Below, piece by piece: positions 17,763 through 27,577 of a stretch of DNA of 64,000 bases. Within the stretch, counting starts at the first letter, position 1, and each line of letters opens with the position of its first letter. Made by a program: the position numbers and the translations under genes. The DNA is from Thalassomonas sp. RHCl1 (lineage in GTDB: Bacteria > Pseudomonadota > Gammaproteobacteria > Enterobacterales > Alteromonadaceae), in NCBI RefSeq assembly GCF_947387555.1, contig NZ_CANDNZ010000021.1, positions 30,079 to 94,078 of the forward strand, in the 5' to 3' direction. The notes under the pieces are model-generated. The model was not told where the DNA came from. It saw only the letters and a list, made by a program, of their open reading frames with translations, and searched no databases.

Positions 17763-20086
17763 TCAAAACGCTATTTTCATCGACAAGCTATAATTTCGCT
17801 CCAATTGCGGCAGAAGCGAGCTGTAAAAACCAACGGCTATGCCCATGGCCTGGGTTTCCAGGTTTCCGCCGTTGGCGCCCTGATCGCCGGGGGCATAATA
17901 GCTTTCGTTAAAAAGGTTGTTGATTTTTAAGGTGAAGGTGAAAGGGTCAAGCCGCCAGTTGAGGTTGGTATTGACCAGAGTATAGGCGTCCAGCTTTTGC
18001 TCCAGGGTTCGCAGAGGATTGCGGCCATAAAGCCTGGTTTCGCCATGATAGAGCAGGCGCAGGTTCCACGACAAAGTATCTGTTAAAGGCAAATCCAACC
18101 CGGCTTTAAATTTGTGGGGAGCGATATCGCCGGTATCGGCTTCGCCGTTTTGCCAGCCGAGCACATTGCCGTTACTGTCTTGCTCGTAAGAATAAAAAAT
18201 ATCGCTTTGCGCGTCTGTGTAGGTGTAATAGATATATCCACTGATCTCGTCTGCGCCTTTAATAAAATTATCGTAGAAAAAGCGACCGCGGTACTCTGCC
18301 GCGAGCACTTGTCTTTTGTCGCTTAAGTTTTCGGGAATGGGCTCTTCCTGGATCACGCCTTCAAACTTGGTGAGATAAGCGGAAAACTCATGGCTCCAGT
18401 GGTCTCCCTGGTGGATATAAATGGCTTCAAGATTTTTTAACGTTTCCGGACCAACATCTTCGCTGGCTGCCCGGGCGGAAAAGGCGACAAAGACCAGGTT
18501 GGGCTGCGGTTCCTGGAAGGCTTCGCCGTAGAGGAGTTTTAGCGTGTTATGCTCATCAAAGCGGTAGATCGCCGATATTCTGGGGTTGGTGGTGCTGGCA
18601 TAAATATTATTGTTGTCATAGCGTATCCCGGCGCTGATACGCCAGTTATCTTTGTCGTAAATGGCCTGGGCATAAACTCCTTCATCCGTGGTGTCCGCCA
18701 GCAGTTCGCCGGGATGGCGGCGGCTTAGCGCCGGGGGCAGAACAAAATTGTCTGTAGTGGGAGAAAAAATACCGGCGCCTAGCCCCAACTCCCCCGGTAA
18801 CTGTTCCTGGGTGCCGCAAAAGGGTGAGAAGGCATTAAAATAACCGCAAACTTCAAATCCCCGGGGCAGGGATTTGCTTTCATATTTAATACCGCCGGTG
18901 AGTAGCCAGGTGTCGTTAAGGCGGTATTCGCCATCAAGCTGAAACAGCTCAGAACTTGCCAGGGAGTGCCATAAGGATAATGAGGTATAACTGTTTTCTG
19001 CCGCTTCGCTGTAATTGCCGGCAGAGGTGGAATCCCTTTCGGTATACAGGGCCTTGATGCGCAGGCTGGAATCAAAACTGTGGTCGATTTCAACGCCCCA
19101 TTGGTCGGTATGATAATACCAGGGACCGTGGGGTTGGACATAACGAGACAGGTATTCCATGCCGTAGCTCATATTAACTTCGGTTTCATTGTAGAAAACC
19201 CGCAGACTTTTATAACTGAGGCTGGCAAACAAACCGTTTTGATCATCCGGGTCGTTATATTGGCCATAGGGGGCACCGCGTGAGATAAAAGGGCCGCCGT
19301 TGTTGCCGGTCAATAAAGGCCCCCAGATACTGGCATTGGCTAAGTCCGCGGCGTTGTAAAATTCATATTGACTGGAAAAGTCATCAAGATCCGGGCCGTC
19401 GCTGTCGAACAGTTTCCCGGCAATATCAAAAATAAAGTCACCTTGTTTTGCCGTGAATCCCCATTCGATATCCCGGGTTTTATAGCTGCCATAGCTGGTT
19501 TGTATGCTGCCTTCCATGCCGTCTTCCATATGATCCGCGCCGGTTTTGGTGATGATATTGACCACGCCGAGAAAGGCATTGGGTCCGTAAATAACCCCCA
19601 CCGGGCCGTATAACACTTCGATGCGGCTGACACGACTCATGGGTATTTGCCGTTCGATATTCAGGTAGTGGCCCCAAATTTCGTTTTGTACCCGGCCGTT
19701 AAGTAAAATCAGGGTGCGGGAGGCATAGGGCTGACGGTAGCCCCGCTGGAAGGCTTTGTTGGGGCGATCGCCGTTGCCGGCGTAGGCATCAAAGCCCGGC
19801 AGATCCGCGAAGATTTCATTAAAGTTACTATAACCCCGTTGGTAGATATCTTCGGCGGTGATGATCACCAGGGAAGCGGGGGCATTGGCTACTGTCTCTT
19901 CGGTGCCGGAAGCTGAGGTAATGGTAATGTTGAGTAAGTTTTCAAGGGAGATACCGGTAAGGTAGGGGTTACTTTCTTCTGTATCAGCCCCGAAAGCAAC
20001 GCCGATAAAGCTAAGATAAATACCTGACGCTAAACTGAGCGCTTTGCTGGAAAGTGTTGGCATAAGGGACCTGTGGCAAGTCATTT
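17763..20086 (-). CDS. TonB-dependent outer-membrane receptor
   Basis: An outer-membrane receptor of about 774 residues. The ATG at 20086 (MTCHRSLMPTLSS) is preferred to the TTG at 20111; ATG 20065 (MPTLSSKALS) is also possible and gives a cleaner signal peptide ending VAFGA. The plug domain follows, with ASGTEETVANAPASLVIITA, then SRIEVLYGPVGVIYGPNAFLG and VVNIITK. A beta-barrel of TonB_dep_Rec type then ends in SLSMKIAF with a terminal Phe, as expected for outer-membrane insertion. The substrate is not identifiable: the SLENLLNITITSASGTEE start is shared by several receptors for siderophores and organic ligands. It is followed by the receiver/TPR gene (44 bp) and lies divergent from the receiver-hemerythrin gene. 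Confidence 0.88.
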
Positions 20087-20111
20087 TTTCTCGATTGCGC
20101 GGGCACGGCAA

Positions 20112-20426
20112 TACGTACTTCTGTCCCTGGTTGACGTTTACAGATACCAGCCTGAACTGTGTTATACCGGAAAATTATAGTTGAATTTTTTCATCTTGTT
20201 GTCTGTGTATCCAGGGTTGGCTTTGTTTACGGTCATTATCGATATGACATCTTCATCTGAGCTGTCTTCTGGTTCATGCTTTGGCTGTCATGAGCTAACT
20301 TATTGAATTTTTTGGAGGAAGCATAGGGCAGAGCATGCTGCTGTTCTTATGATTTGTTCTATACTAAAAATCGTCGCCGTGATTAATTAACACTATCTAT
20401 AAGATCAATTTAAGGATGAAGTGCAT
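20112..20426. other. Divergent intergenic region, TonB receptor / receiver-hemerythrin
   Basis: About 315 bp between divergent genes. It contains TTGTTCTATACT at 20354-20365 (listed separately) upstream of the rightward gene. No operator palindrome or small gene was recognised. Confidence 0.5.
20354..20365 (+). promoter_or_regulatory. Putative promoter (-10 CTATACT)
   Basis: TTGTTCTATACT lies about 60 bp before the receiver-hemerythrin start. CTATACT matches the extended -10 preferred by sigma-S-type holoenzyme. An identical 12-mer is found upstream of the diguanylate cyclase gene at 61709-61720, supporting a shared promoter class. Confidence 0.5.
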
Positions 20427-22055
20427 ATGGCTGTCAGGAGAAATCATTGTCATAACCCCGATGTTGTTATTCTTTATCAAGAATCGGAAGTGATACATGA
20501 AGCCATAAAACGTATTCAAGATCTTGATATCAACATCCACTCGATGAAAATAAGCGATTCATGCACTGATGATTTGATTGTTTTAGAGCCTAAGGTCATT
20601 TTACTCTCCTGCAATAATGTCAGTAACAGCATTAAATTTTATGCTGAATTCTTAGAGTCCCATGCCAGGGATATCACCCCGCATATTGCTGTTTTGTTAA
20701 TCAGCAACAAAGAGTCGCCACGGGCATTTATTGCCTGTGAGAACGGCTTGTTCGATAACTATGCCATTATCAATCCTTTGAATGAACCTTACAGGCTGAA
20801 ACTGGTGCTGCAGCAAGCGTTAAAGCTTGTTGAAAGCAAACAAAACACCAGTATCAATGATTTAATCGCCGAAGGGGAGGAAGAGCTTGCTTCTTGTATT
20901 GAGCACGGGGTAAGCCTGAAAAAGTCCTTCCGGCAGCAGTTGGATATCTGTGAAACCAAAATTTTTACTTCAGCCAGAGAGCAGCTGGATAACGATGAGA
21001 TTCACTTGTTGTTTCAGCAAATTGTTGAAACGGCCATGAGCGAACTTAATGAAAACATTTCTTTTCAAATGCAAAATGTTTTAGAGCAACTGCTTGATGT
21101 TGAAAAAATCAATCAAAGCATAGCTGCTAAAGTCACGCCTTCGGGCGCGGATATCCCACAAAAGATAGAAAATTATTTGCACGGCAAAAGCAAGTTGCCT
21201 GAGCGCAATGCCGAGCCTGAGCAAGCTAAAAAAAGGAAAAGGTATAGACTGCTGATTGCCGAGCATTCGAGTTTAATGGTGCAAGTGTTAAAAGATATTT
21301 TTGAGAAAACCGAGTTTGATTTTGCTGTCGCCAGCAACGGTATTGATGCCTTGCAGCAGTTTGTTTCTTTTAGCCCGGATATTATATTGCTTGCCTATGG
21401 CCTGCCGAAGTTGGACGGCATTGAAGTGACCGAGCGTATCCGCGCCTCAGGCAGCAAACTGCCGATAATTGCCTTTAGCCATAACAAAGACAAAGTGTTG
21501 ATAAAAAAATGGGTGTTGCTTGGGATTAATGCTTATATTGTCAAACCGTCCAGCCAGGGAGTGATTTATAAAACGGTACGGGCTGAGGTGAATAAAATTA
21601 AAGAAACATTGAAGAAACAGGATAATTCCCCGGTAGAGGAAATTGAGTGGCGTCCTGAATATTCTGTTGGCAATAAAAGTATGGATGAACAGCACAAAAA
21701 ACTGTTTCTACTCATTAACGAGTTTTTTCATTCGGAAAACAAAGAGGATGTTGTCAGGATATTTGAACAACTGGGTCTGTACGTACAATACCATTTTCGC
21801 GAAGAAGAAAAGTTGCTGGCTGAGATGCGTTATCCAAGGCTGGTCGAACATAGTAAGCATCATAGGGCACTGATCAAAAAGTTTATCCGGTTAAAAGCAA
21901 AGTTGGATGACTATGATATTGAATTGCATCATAAAATAGCCGTTTTTATGTATAATTGGCTCGCCAGGCATATTTTGCAGTCGGATATGGATTACAAGTT
22001 ATTTGCGATGAACAAGCGGCATCAGAGTAAAGCAGTAATGGACTTTTCTATTTGA
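20427..22055 (+). CDS. Receiver-like protein with C-terminal bacteriohemerythrin domain
   Basis: The protein is about 542 residues. The ATG at 20427 (MAVRRNHCHNPD) is preferred to GTG 20421, with AAGGA ten bases upstream. The N-terminus (about 10-130) is a degenerate receiver-like fold. A helical linker follows, then a second receiver (about 270-390) with LLIAEHSS, LPKLDGIEV and VKPSS. The phosphoacceptor position is Ala (LLAYGLP, about residue 323), so it is probably not phosphorylated there. The C-terminus (about 410-530) is hemerythrin: SMDEQHKKLF, YHFREEEKLL, HSKHH and HILQSDMDYK supply the His/Glu/Asp di-iron ligands. It probably senses O2 or NO or stores O2 and passes this to an unknown partner. 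Confidence 0.85.
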   Translation: MAVRRNHCHNPDVVILYQESEVIHEAIKRIQDLDINIHSMKISDSCTDDLIVLEPKVILLSCNNVSNSIKFYAEFLESHARDITPHIAVLLISNKESPRAFIACENGLFDNYAIINPLNEPYRLKLVLQQALKLVESKQNTSINDLIAEGEEELASCIEHGVSLKKSFRQQLDICETKIFTSAREQLDNDEIHLLFQQIVETAMSELNENISFQMQNVLEQLLDVEKINQSIAAKVTPSGADIPQKIENYLHGKSKLPERNAEPEQAKKRKRYRLLIAEHSSLMVQVLKDIFEKTEFDFAVASNGIDALQQFVSFSPDIILLAYGLPKLDGIEVTERIRASGSKLPIIAFSHNKDKVLIKKWVLLGINAYIVKPSSQGVIYKTVRAEVNKIKETLKKQDNSPVEEIEWRPEYSVGNKSMDEQHKKLFLLINEFFHSENKEDVVRIFEQLGLYVQYHFREEEKLLAEMRYPRLVEHSKHHRALIKKFIRLKAKLDDYDIELHHKIAVFMYNWLARHILQSDMDYKLFAMNKRHQSKAVMDFSI

Positions 22056-22152
22056 GCTGCAAAGTTGCTATCGGGGAGTCCCGGTTATCGCTTCACTTTG
22101 ATTTTGTAACACTTGCTTTGTTTTAAAGTATTGTCAGGCGGTTATGGCAGGT

Positions 22153-22179
22153 AAAACGGTCCTGTTACCGGACCGTTTT
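22153..22179. terminator. Bidirectional terminator
   Basis: AAAACGGTCC (22153-22162) and GGACCGTTTT (22170-22179) form a perfect 10-bp stem with a 7-base loop between the convergent receiver-hemerythrin and M43 protease genes. A/T runs on both sides make it usable in both directions. Confidence 0.85.
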
Positions 22180-22193
22180 GCTCAAAAAATTTA

Positions 22194-24656
22194 TTACTGG
22201 CGACAGCCGTCGGTATCAAATTCCGCTAACATAGTAGCGCCGCCGGTGGAGTTTTTCACCCGGAAATAGCCCCAATAGCTGCTGATCTGGCTGAGATCGG
22301 CAATATAGATACATTCACTGTTACCGGAATTTTCCGAAGAGGCGTCATAGCTGCCGTCAGAAGGCCAGCCGCCGTGGCGGTAATATAAATCCAGGTTCCC
22401 CTGACCGTGGGCGATGGTGACGGCCAGGCTCTGGTGTCCGCTGATATCCGGCAGGCTCAGCCAAATATTCTGGCTTGTCCCCAAACATTCGGCTTTACCC
22501 GAGGTTAAACGCCCGCCTGTGATGGCAGCCTGGGTTTCGCAAACACTTTCCAGCGGTGAAGACAGGCTGCTGATGGTAACTGTGGCGCTATCTGTAGCTT
22601 CAAGGCCGTCATTATCGGTCACGGTCAGGGTGGCAGTAAATTCACCGCTGCTGGTGTAAGTATGTACGGGATCTGCATCGCTGCTGCTGGTGCCGTCGCC
22701 AAACTGCCAGTGGTAGCTGGCAATGTTGCCGTCGGGATCATTGCTGCCGGCGCTGCTAAAGTTGACGCCCTGTCCCTGGACACCCGAATAGTCGCCGTTG
22801 GCTCGGGCTACGGGGCTTTGGCCTGCCTGATCATTGATTTCATAATAAACCTGCAGCTGAACATCTGAGTATTCGAGGAAAGGGTCAATCATGACATGGA
22901 CAGTGCCGCCGCCGCTGATTTCACAGTACTCCGCCATCTTAGGCGCGCTAAAAGGCCGGCAGTCGTAGTTATCATTGGTGGGTTTTTGCCCCTTACGCAC
23001 GTAAATGTCGGGATCGCCGCTATAACCGCCGGGGATCACCACCAGGGTTTTGCTGGCGTTGTTTGGCACATTGAATTGGTATTCTTTCGGTGTTGCCCCT
23101 TTGGCGGATTGCAGGTTTTGTTCGTCGTGTAAGAACTCACGGCTACAAGTATCACAAAGGCTTGGATCTGTAGTGCCCAATACCCTTAACCTGGCATTGC
23201 TGTACTCGGAATAGGCATCCACCGCGGCATAATAGGTATCGCTGGCAGAAGGACTGGAGAGGGTGATGAGTTCGGCTGTTCCCGGGCTTTTAAACGAGAT
23301 GTGATCTGCTATCCAGTTATCACCATTTTTTTGCGGTTCACTGCCTTTGGAGACATACAGATCCGGGTCTTTATCGCCAAAGCCGTCCAGGTAAAAAGCC
23401 ACCGCCTGGGTGCCGCTTGGAATATCGGCAGCGAAGGTCTCTACTTCTCCCTTGTTGGCAGAAATGCCGCTGATATCGACTATGGTGCTGCCTGAGGGGA
23501 TCAAGTCGGTACCCGAGCCATCCCAGGGGTGATCTGCATCACTGGTGTATTGGGATAAACCGGTGGCGATCAAATTACTGTTGCTCCATAAACTTGCCCG
23601 GGCAGGGCCGTGCAAGGCGGCGGTCATACGTTTGACTTGCTCGGCGGTAAACATGGCGTAATTGTCGGTGTAATGCATAAAGTTTTCGGTATTGGTGGTT
23701 TGCCCCATGCAGTTCAGATGATTGTCTGCCATATCTGAGCTGCCCATTTGCGGGGTATCGCAGGTGCGATCACCTGTGACTTCACAAAAACCTGCCTGGT
23801 GTACGCTGCAGCCGTCTTCAAAGGTGTGGGGAAGGTTGAGGAAATGACCGAACTCATGGGTTAATACCGAGCGGAAGTTTTCATTGGTATTGGTGCCCAG
23901 GTAAGCACCGTTGTATACCACCCGCGCAGTATTGTTTTGAGACATAGAAACCTGGGGATACCAGGCAACGCCTGAGTTATTGGTGCTGCCGTCGTCATAG
24001 AGATCATTCATAATATAGACATTCATATATTTGAAATTATCCCAGGCGTCGGCGGCGATTTCGCTGTTATGGCTGGAGCCGTTACCATAGCCTTTTTGCT
24101 CGCGATTGTAGCGGACAATGCCGGTTGAAGCCTGGCCGGAAGGATCTTTTTGCGCCAATACAAACTCAATATTGAGGTTTTCCCTGATCGCCTGAAATTC
24201 TGCGGCTATGGGGCCGTCCTGGGTATTGAGGCCGAGAAAATCTTCGTTGGTTTTATTGAGGGCATCAATGATTTTCTCATCCGTTAAGCAGTCGCCGCCA
24301 TTATCGCAATTAAATTGCCGGCCATAAATGTGAAACACAACCGGGACGTAATAACGGCCGTCAACGGCCTGGCTGTTTTCAGTGGCCGCGACTTGGGTTT
24401 GTTGTAGCTGGTTTAATATTTCATTACTGCGGCTTTTGCTGTCGGCGAGAAAGCGGCGGTTTTCCCGCTGGATTTGCTGCCAGCTTTGGTTGTTATTGTC
24501 GGTACCGCAAATTTGCCCACTCGCTTTACTGGTATTGGCGGCTTGATTTAGAAAGGCTAAATCTGCGGGCAGTGATGCGGTTTTCAGTGAGGCACCCGCC
24601 CAGGCGCTGCAGCACAGCAGGCTCAGGGAGAGTCCGGATATTATTTTGTTAGACAT
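22194..24656 (-). CDS. Secreted M43-type zinc metalloprotease with PPC and PKD domains
   Basis: This 820-residue exported protease has a signal peptide ending near residue 20 (CCSAWA) and a propeptide to about residue 100. The catalytic domain contains HEFGHFLNLPH (about 267-277), the HExxHxxGxxH-type zinc site of M43 (pappalysin/cytophagalysin) metallopeptidases, and a Met-turn candidate NFMHY. Cys pairs surround it. Two bacterial pre-peptidase C-terminal (PPC) domains follow (DKDPDLYVSKG, GDPDIYVRKG), then a PKD domain (WQFGDGTSSSDADPVHTYTS) and a C-terminal PPC-like unit. Such enzymes are usually released by type II secretion and degrade extracellular protein. Leu replaces the usual Gly in the third motif position (HFLNLPH), which is seen in several family members. 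Confidence 0.85.
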   Translation of the reverse strand: MSNKIISGLSLSLLCCSAWAGASLKTASLPADLAFLNQAANTSKASGQICGTDNNNQSWQQIQRENRRFLADSKSRSNEILNQLQQTQVAATENSQAVDGRYYVPVVFHIYGRQFNCDNGGDCLTDEKIIDALNKTNEDFLGLNTQDGPIAAEFQAIRENLNIEFVLAQKDPSGQASTGIVRYNREQKGYGNGSSHNSEIAADAWDNFKYMNVYIMNDLYDDGSTNNSGVAWYPQVSMSQNNTARVVYNGAYLGTNTNENFRSVLTHEFGHFLNLPHTFEDGCSVHQAGFCEVTGDRTCDTPQMGSSDMADNHLNCMGQTTNTENFMHYTDNYAMFTAEQVKRMTAALHGPARASLWSNSNLIATGLSQYTSDADHPWDGSGTDLIPSGSTIVDISGISANKGEVETFAADIPSGTQAVAFYLDGFGDKDPDLYVSKGSEPQKNGDNWIADHISFKSPGTAELITLSSPSASDTYYAAVDAYSEYSNARLRVLGTTDPSLCDTCSREFLHDEQNLQSAKGATPKEYQFNVPNNASKTLVVIPGGYSGDPDIYVRKGQKPTNDNYDCRPFSAPKMAEYCEISGGGTVHVMIDPFLEYSDVQLQVYYEINDQAGQSPVARANGDYSGVQGQGVNFSSAGSNDPDGNIASYHWQFGDGTSSSDADPVHTYTSSGEFTATLTVTDNDGLEATDSATVTISSLSSPLESVCETQAAITGGRLTSGKAECLGTSQNIWLSLPDISGHQSLAVTIAHGQGNLDLYYRHGGWPSDGSYDASSENSGNSECIYIADLSQISSYWGYFRVKNSTGGATMLAEFDTDGCRQ

Positions 24657-25002
24657 GTTATCTTCCTTTTATCTTTATTGTTTTTTTGTCCTAAAACCGG
24701 GTTTAACATTGGGGGCTTGGCAACTAATGGATACGGGTAAGCTGGCAAGTTGATAAACCTGGCTTTTAGAATTTAGCAGGAAAATAATATATTGCATACA
24801 ATATATTTAAATAAAATTTAATCAATAAAACATAAAAGTGGATATAAATTAGCCAATGTATTGAATAATAATGATTTAATATTTTCTTGTTCGTCTGGGC
24901 GGGGTTAAAGATATTACTGGCTTATTGATAAATGTTTAAGGAGGTGTTAGATGTTAGGAAGAATGAACAGGAAGAATGAACAGGAAGCATGAACGGGTGT
25001 GA
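24657..25002. other. AT-rich intergenic region with 13-bp tandem repeat and mini-ORF
   Basis: About 345 bp between two leftward genes. It contains an AT-rich stretch with ATATTG-CATA-CAATAT near 24789, which may be the protease promoter region. At 24937-24946 there is a near-perfect ribosome-binding site (TAAGGAGGTG) before a 13-codon plus-strand ORF at 24951-24992. The ORF spans a 13-bp repeat present three times. Confidence 0.5.
24956..24994. repeat. Three tandem 13-bp repeats
   Basis: AGGAAGAATGAAC occurs at 24956-24968 and 24969-24981, and once more with one change (AGGAAGCATGAAC) at 24982-24994. The array lies just beyond the stop of the solute-binding protein gene. Its function is unknown, and slippage is a simple explanation. 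Confidence 0.8.
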
Positions 25003-25743
25003 TTAAGGTGTGACATATAAACCTTTGTTCTGGATTATCTGCTTTTCTGCTTTTTCAATCAGCTGTTGTAAATCACCGTTATTTTTAAGACGTTTGATTT
25101 CTTGATCTATGACCGGGACTAAAGCCTGATGCTTTTGATAAATATAGTGATAAAGCGGTAATACGGCTAACGGCTTTTCCATGGCAATAATATTTTGATA
25201 TCCCAGTCTCTTAAGTACCAGGTTACCGTCAAGGGTGTTGGTTAAGGCGACATCGACCTTGCCGCTTCTTAGTAATCTGAACATGGCTTCCGTGCTGTTT
25301 ACTTCATATACCTGACTCAGCCCTGCGGTTATATTATTGGTATGTTTAACACCTCTGACTTTGACCAGTTTATAGTGTTTCAGGTCTTCTATATGCCTGA
25401 TAGTGATCTGCTGTTGTTTTAATACAAACGGCATGGTTTCCAGATAATAATAAGGGGTGGGTACTCTGATAGTGGTGCTGTTTTCATCCCCGTAGGTCCA
25501 TATCCGCATAATTTCGCCATCCTTGTTGCCTGACGATGCAACATATTGGGCGCGATTGGCGGGGAGGGGGATGATGTTGATATCTATGCCCAGGTTTTTA
25601 TAAATTTGAGGAAGCACGATACGGCCAAGTTCCTGCTCAGAGAGATATTCAATTGAGGCAAACTCGTAGTTGGCGCCAACGGGGGTTTGGGCTGATACAT
25701 TAAAAACCAGTAAAAAACCAAGTAAATAATACAGCTTGTACAT
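25003..25743 (-). CDS. Periplasmic solute-binding protein, family 3-like
   Basis: The 246-residue protein has an N-terminal signal peptide (LYYLLGFLLVFNVSA, cleavage after about residue 18). The mature domain resembles bacterial extracellular solute-binding protein family 3 (amino-acid binding type): ILPQIYKNLGI-like N-lobe, VPTPYYYLETMPFVLK, then RSGKVDVALTNTLDGNLVLK, the hinge-side segment typical of these proteins. There is no adjacent permease or ATPase, and stand-alone versions of this family are common in Alteromonadales, possibly as sensors or scavengers. The ligand is unknown. Confidence 0.75.
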   Translation of the reverse strand: MYKLYYLLGFLLVFNVSAQTPVGANYEFASIEYLSEQELGRIVLPQIYKNLGIDINIIPLPANRAQYVASSGNKDGEIMRIWTYGDENSTTIRVPTPYYYLETMPFVLKQQQITIRHIEDLKHYKLVKVRGVKHTNNITAGLSQVYEVNSTEAMFRLLRSGKVDVALTNTLDGNLVLKRLGYQNIIAMEKPLAVLPLYHYIYQKHQALVPVIDQEIKRLKNNGDLQQLIEKAEKQIIQNKGLYVTP

Positions 25744-26066
25744 ACTAAAATACGGCTACTTGAGTTGCTACCTGAGTTGGCATACTAGCATGCTTACGCC
25801 TTTGCGCCTAATAATAGCTTGGTCAGCAGTGATGGTTATTTTCAATAGCTAGATGATGTGTAGCAGTATTGGCTTTGTAGTAAAGTCTTGAATTAATTGG
25901 ATAGCTTTAACTACTGCAGGAAATTTTTGCTAACGGAATCATAATTTTAAGTTTATTGACATAATTTGCTGTCGTTTTAAAGTAAAGACACCTAAATTAA
26001 AGTCTGTCTTAAGGGGCATGAATAGCGGTGTCAGCCCCTTTTAGCTGAAGCAGCAGCGCTTATCGC
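25744..26066. other. Intergenic region, no recognised element
   Basis: About 320 bp between two leftward genes. It is AT-rich and presumably holds the promoter of the solute-binding protein gene. I see no gene, clear terminator or repeat. Confidence 0.4.
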
Positions 26067-27269
26067 TCAGGTTATTAATGTCATGATAGTATCGCTCCAT
26101 TTGACCGCTTGCCAGTAGTGTTTTACTAAATCTTCCTGCTGATGTTGTGATAATGCCGGTTTGAGGGCAATATTTTTCTCATATGCTTTTACGAGCAATA
26201 ATACATTGTGCTCGCTGTTGTCGTTATCAAGTAAAGCCGTTTTCACATGAGGCGCCAGTTGTATTTCCTGTAAAATCGTTTCAAGCTTAGTGTTTAATAC
26301 CGCATCAAGTCCTGAAAACAAGCCGACGGTAAAAGCGTCTTTAGCATTGGTGAGTTTAATGGACTTGCTGTATAACTCGCAGGTTTTTGCACGTACCAGC
26401 AAGGTGCGGAACAGCTCAAGGGGCTGCTCTGATTCCGATACCAGGGTGAGGATTTGCGCCCACTGTTTGATGATATCGACTCCCAGCATTACCACGGCTT
26501 CATGGATATTCTGGATTTCCCGTTTAAACGGATATAAGGGGCAGTTGACAATTTTTAATAATTTAAAGGTTAACCGTGGGTCGGTAGCAATAAGCTCGGC
26601 GATTTTATCGTTATCAATGTCTTCACGGCTCAGCTCAGAAATCAATTGTAAAGCCACTTGTTTGTTGGCGGCTACCTTGTTGCCGGTGATTATTTTCGGG
26701 CGTTCCAGGTAATAGCCCTGGAACAATTCAAACCCCATTTGCTGGCAGCGGTTAAAGCAGTCTTCATCTTCGAGTTTCTCGGCGAGCAGGGTGAAATTAT
26801 GGCCATTAAGGTGATTCAGGTATTGTTCTACATCATCGAGGGACTCTGCCTGTACGTCTATTTTCAGGTAAGAAATATAGGGAAAAAGTTTTGAGTGCTG
26901 GCCATCTAATTCAAAATCATCCAGGGCAAAGGTGAAGCCTCTTTGCTTTAACTTTCTGATACAGTTGATGCTGAATTCGCTGATTTCCACTGTTTCTAAA
27001 ATCTCGAATACCACGTTGGGGGGCGGGGCGGAAAAAAAACTCTCGGAAGTGAGAAAGGCTAAATCTACGTTGATAAATATCGGGCGGTTGGCCGATATTT
27101 CTTCATCCAGGGAATTCATGCACAAGTTGGCAAGCAGCTTGGATGTTGCCTCAAAATCATTGGTTACCCCGGCGTTTTGATTATCGTCGCTTCGATATAA
27201 CAACTCGAAAGCAAACAACTGGTTGTCATGATTGTAGATGGGCTGCCTGGCAAGCATACTAATATTCAC
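26067..27269 (-). CDS. EAL-HDOD signalling protein (YuxH/CdgJ-like)
   Basis: The 400-residue cytoplasmic protein has an N-terminal degenerate EAL domain (about 1-200) and a C-terminal HDOD domain (about 205-395). It opens ISMLARQPIYNHDNQLFAFE with FELLYR where active phosphodiesterases have E(A/V)LxR. It keeps FALDDFELDG but lacks the full catalytic metal-binding set, so c-di-GMP hydrolysis is doubtful. The HDOD half has SREDIDNDKIAELIATDPRL and LLKIVNCPLY. Characterised relatives such as CdgJ affect motility and biofilm. It stands alone. Confidence 0.85.
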   Translation of the reverse strand: MNISMLARQPIYNHDNQLFAFELLYRSDDNQNAGVTNDFEATSKLLANLCMNSLDEEISANRPIFINVDLAFLTSESFFSAPPPNVVFEILETVEISEFSINCIRKLKQRGFTFALDDFELDGQHSKLFPYISYLKIDVQAESLDDVEQYLNHLNGHNFTLLAEKLEDEDCFNRCQQMGFELFQGYYLERPKIITGNKVAANKQVALQLISELSREDIDNDKIAELIATDPRLTFKLLKIVNCPLYPFKREIQNIHEAVVMLGVDIIKQWAQILTLVSESEQPLELFRTLLVRAKTCELYSKSIKLTNAKDAFTVGLFSGLDAVLNTKLETILQEIQLAPHVKTALLDNDNSEHNVLLLVKAYEKNIALKPALSQHQQEDLVKHYWQAVKWSDTIMTLIT

Positions 27270-27577
27270 GATAGTCCCTTTTCCTGAATGTTACATACCT
27301 TAGAAAATTAATATTAGCTGCTTTTGTGGGAAAGCGGTAATCGCGGCTTAGCCGGACTTTTTTGCTTAAATCAACAAGGTCTCAGGTAAGTTGATTTTTT
27401 ATTGCGATATGGATGGTGGTGTTTGTATCGATAACTTGGCTGAAAATTGCTTCTAGTTGGCTAATAAAAAAGCGATTTATAGACCAAGCTTAAATCGAAG
27501 TAATTCTTTAACGAAAATATAACGCAGGTATTACATACACCTGTTAACCCACCTGAGTCAAAAAGGACGACTTGACT
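27270..27577. other. Divergent intergenic region
   Basis: About 305 bp between the leftward EAL-HDOD gene and the rightward serine protease gene. AAAGGA (27562-27567) is the likely ribosome-binding site of the protease. No other element was recognised. Confidence 0.4.
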
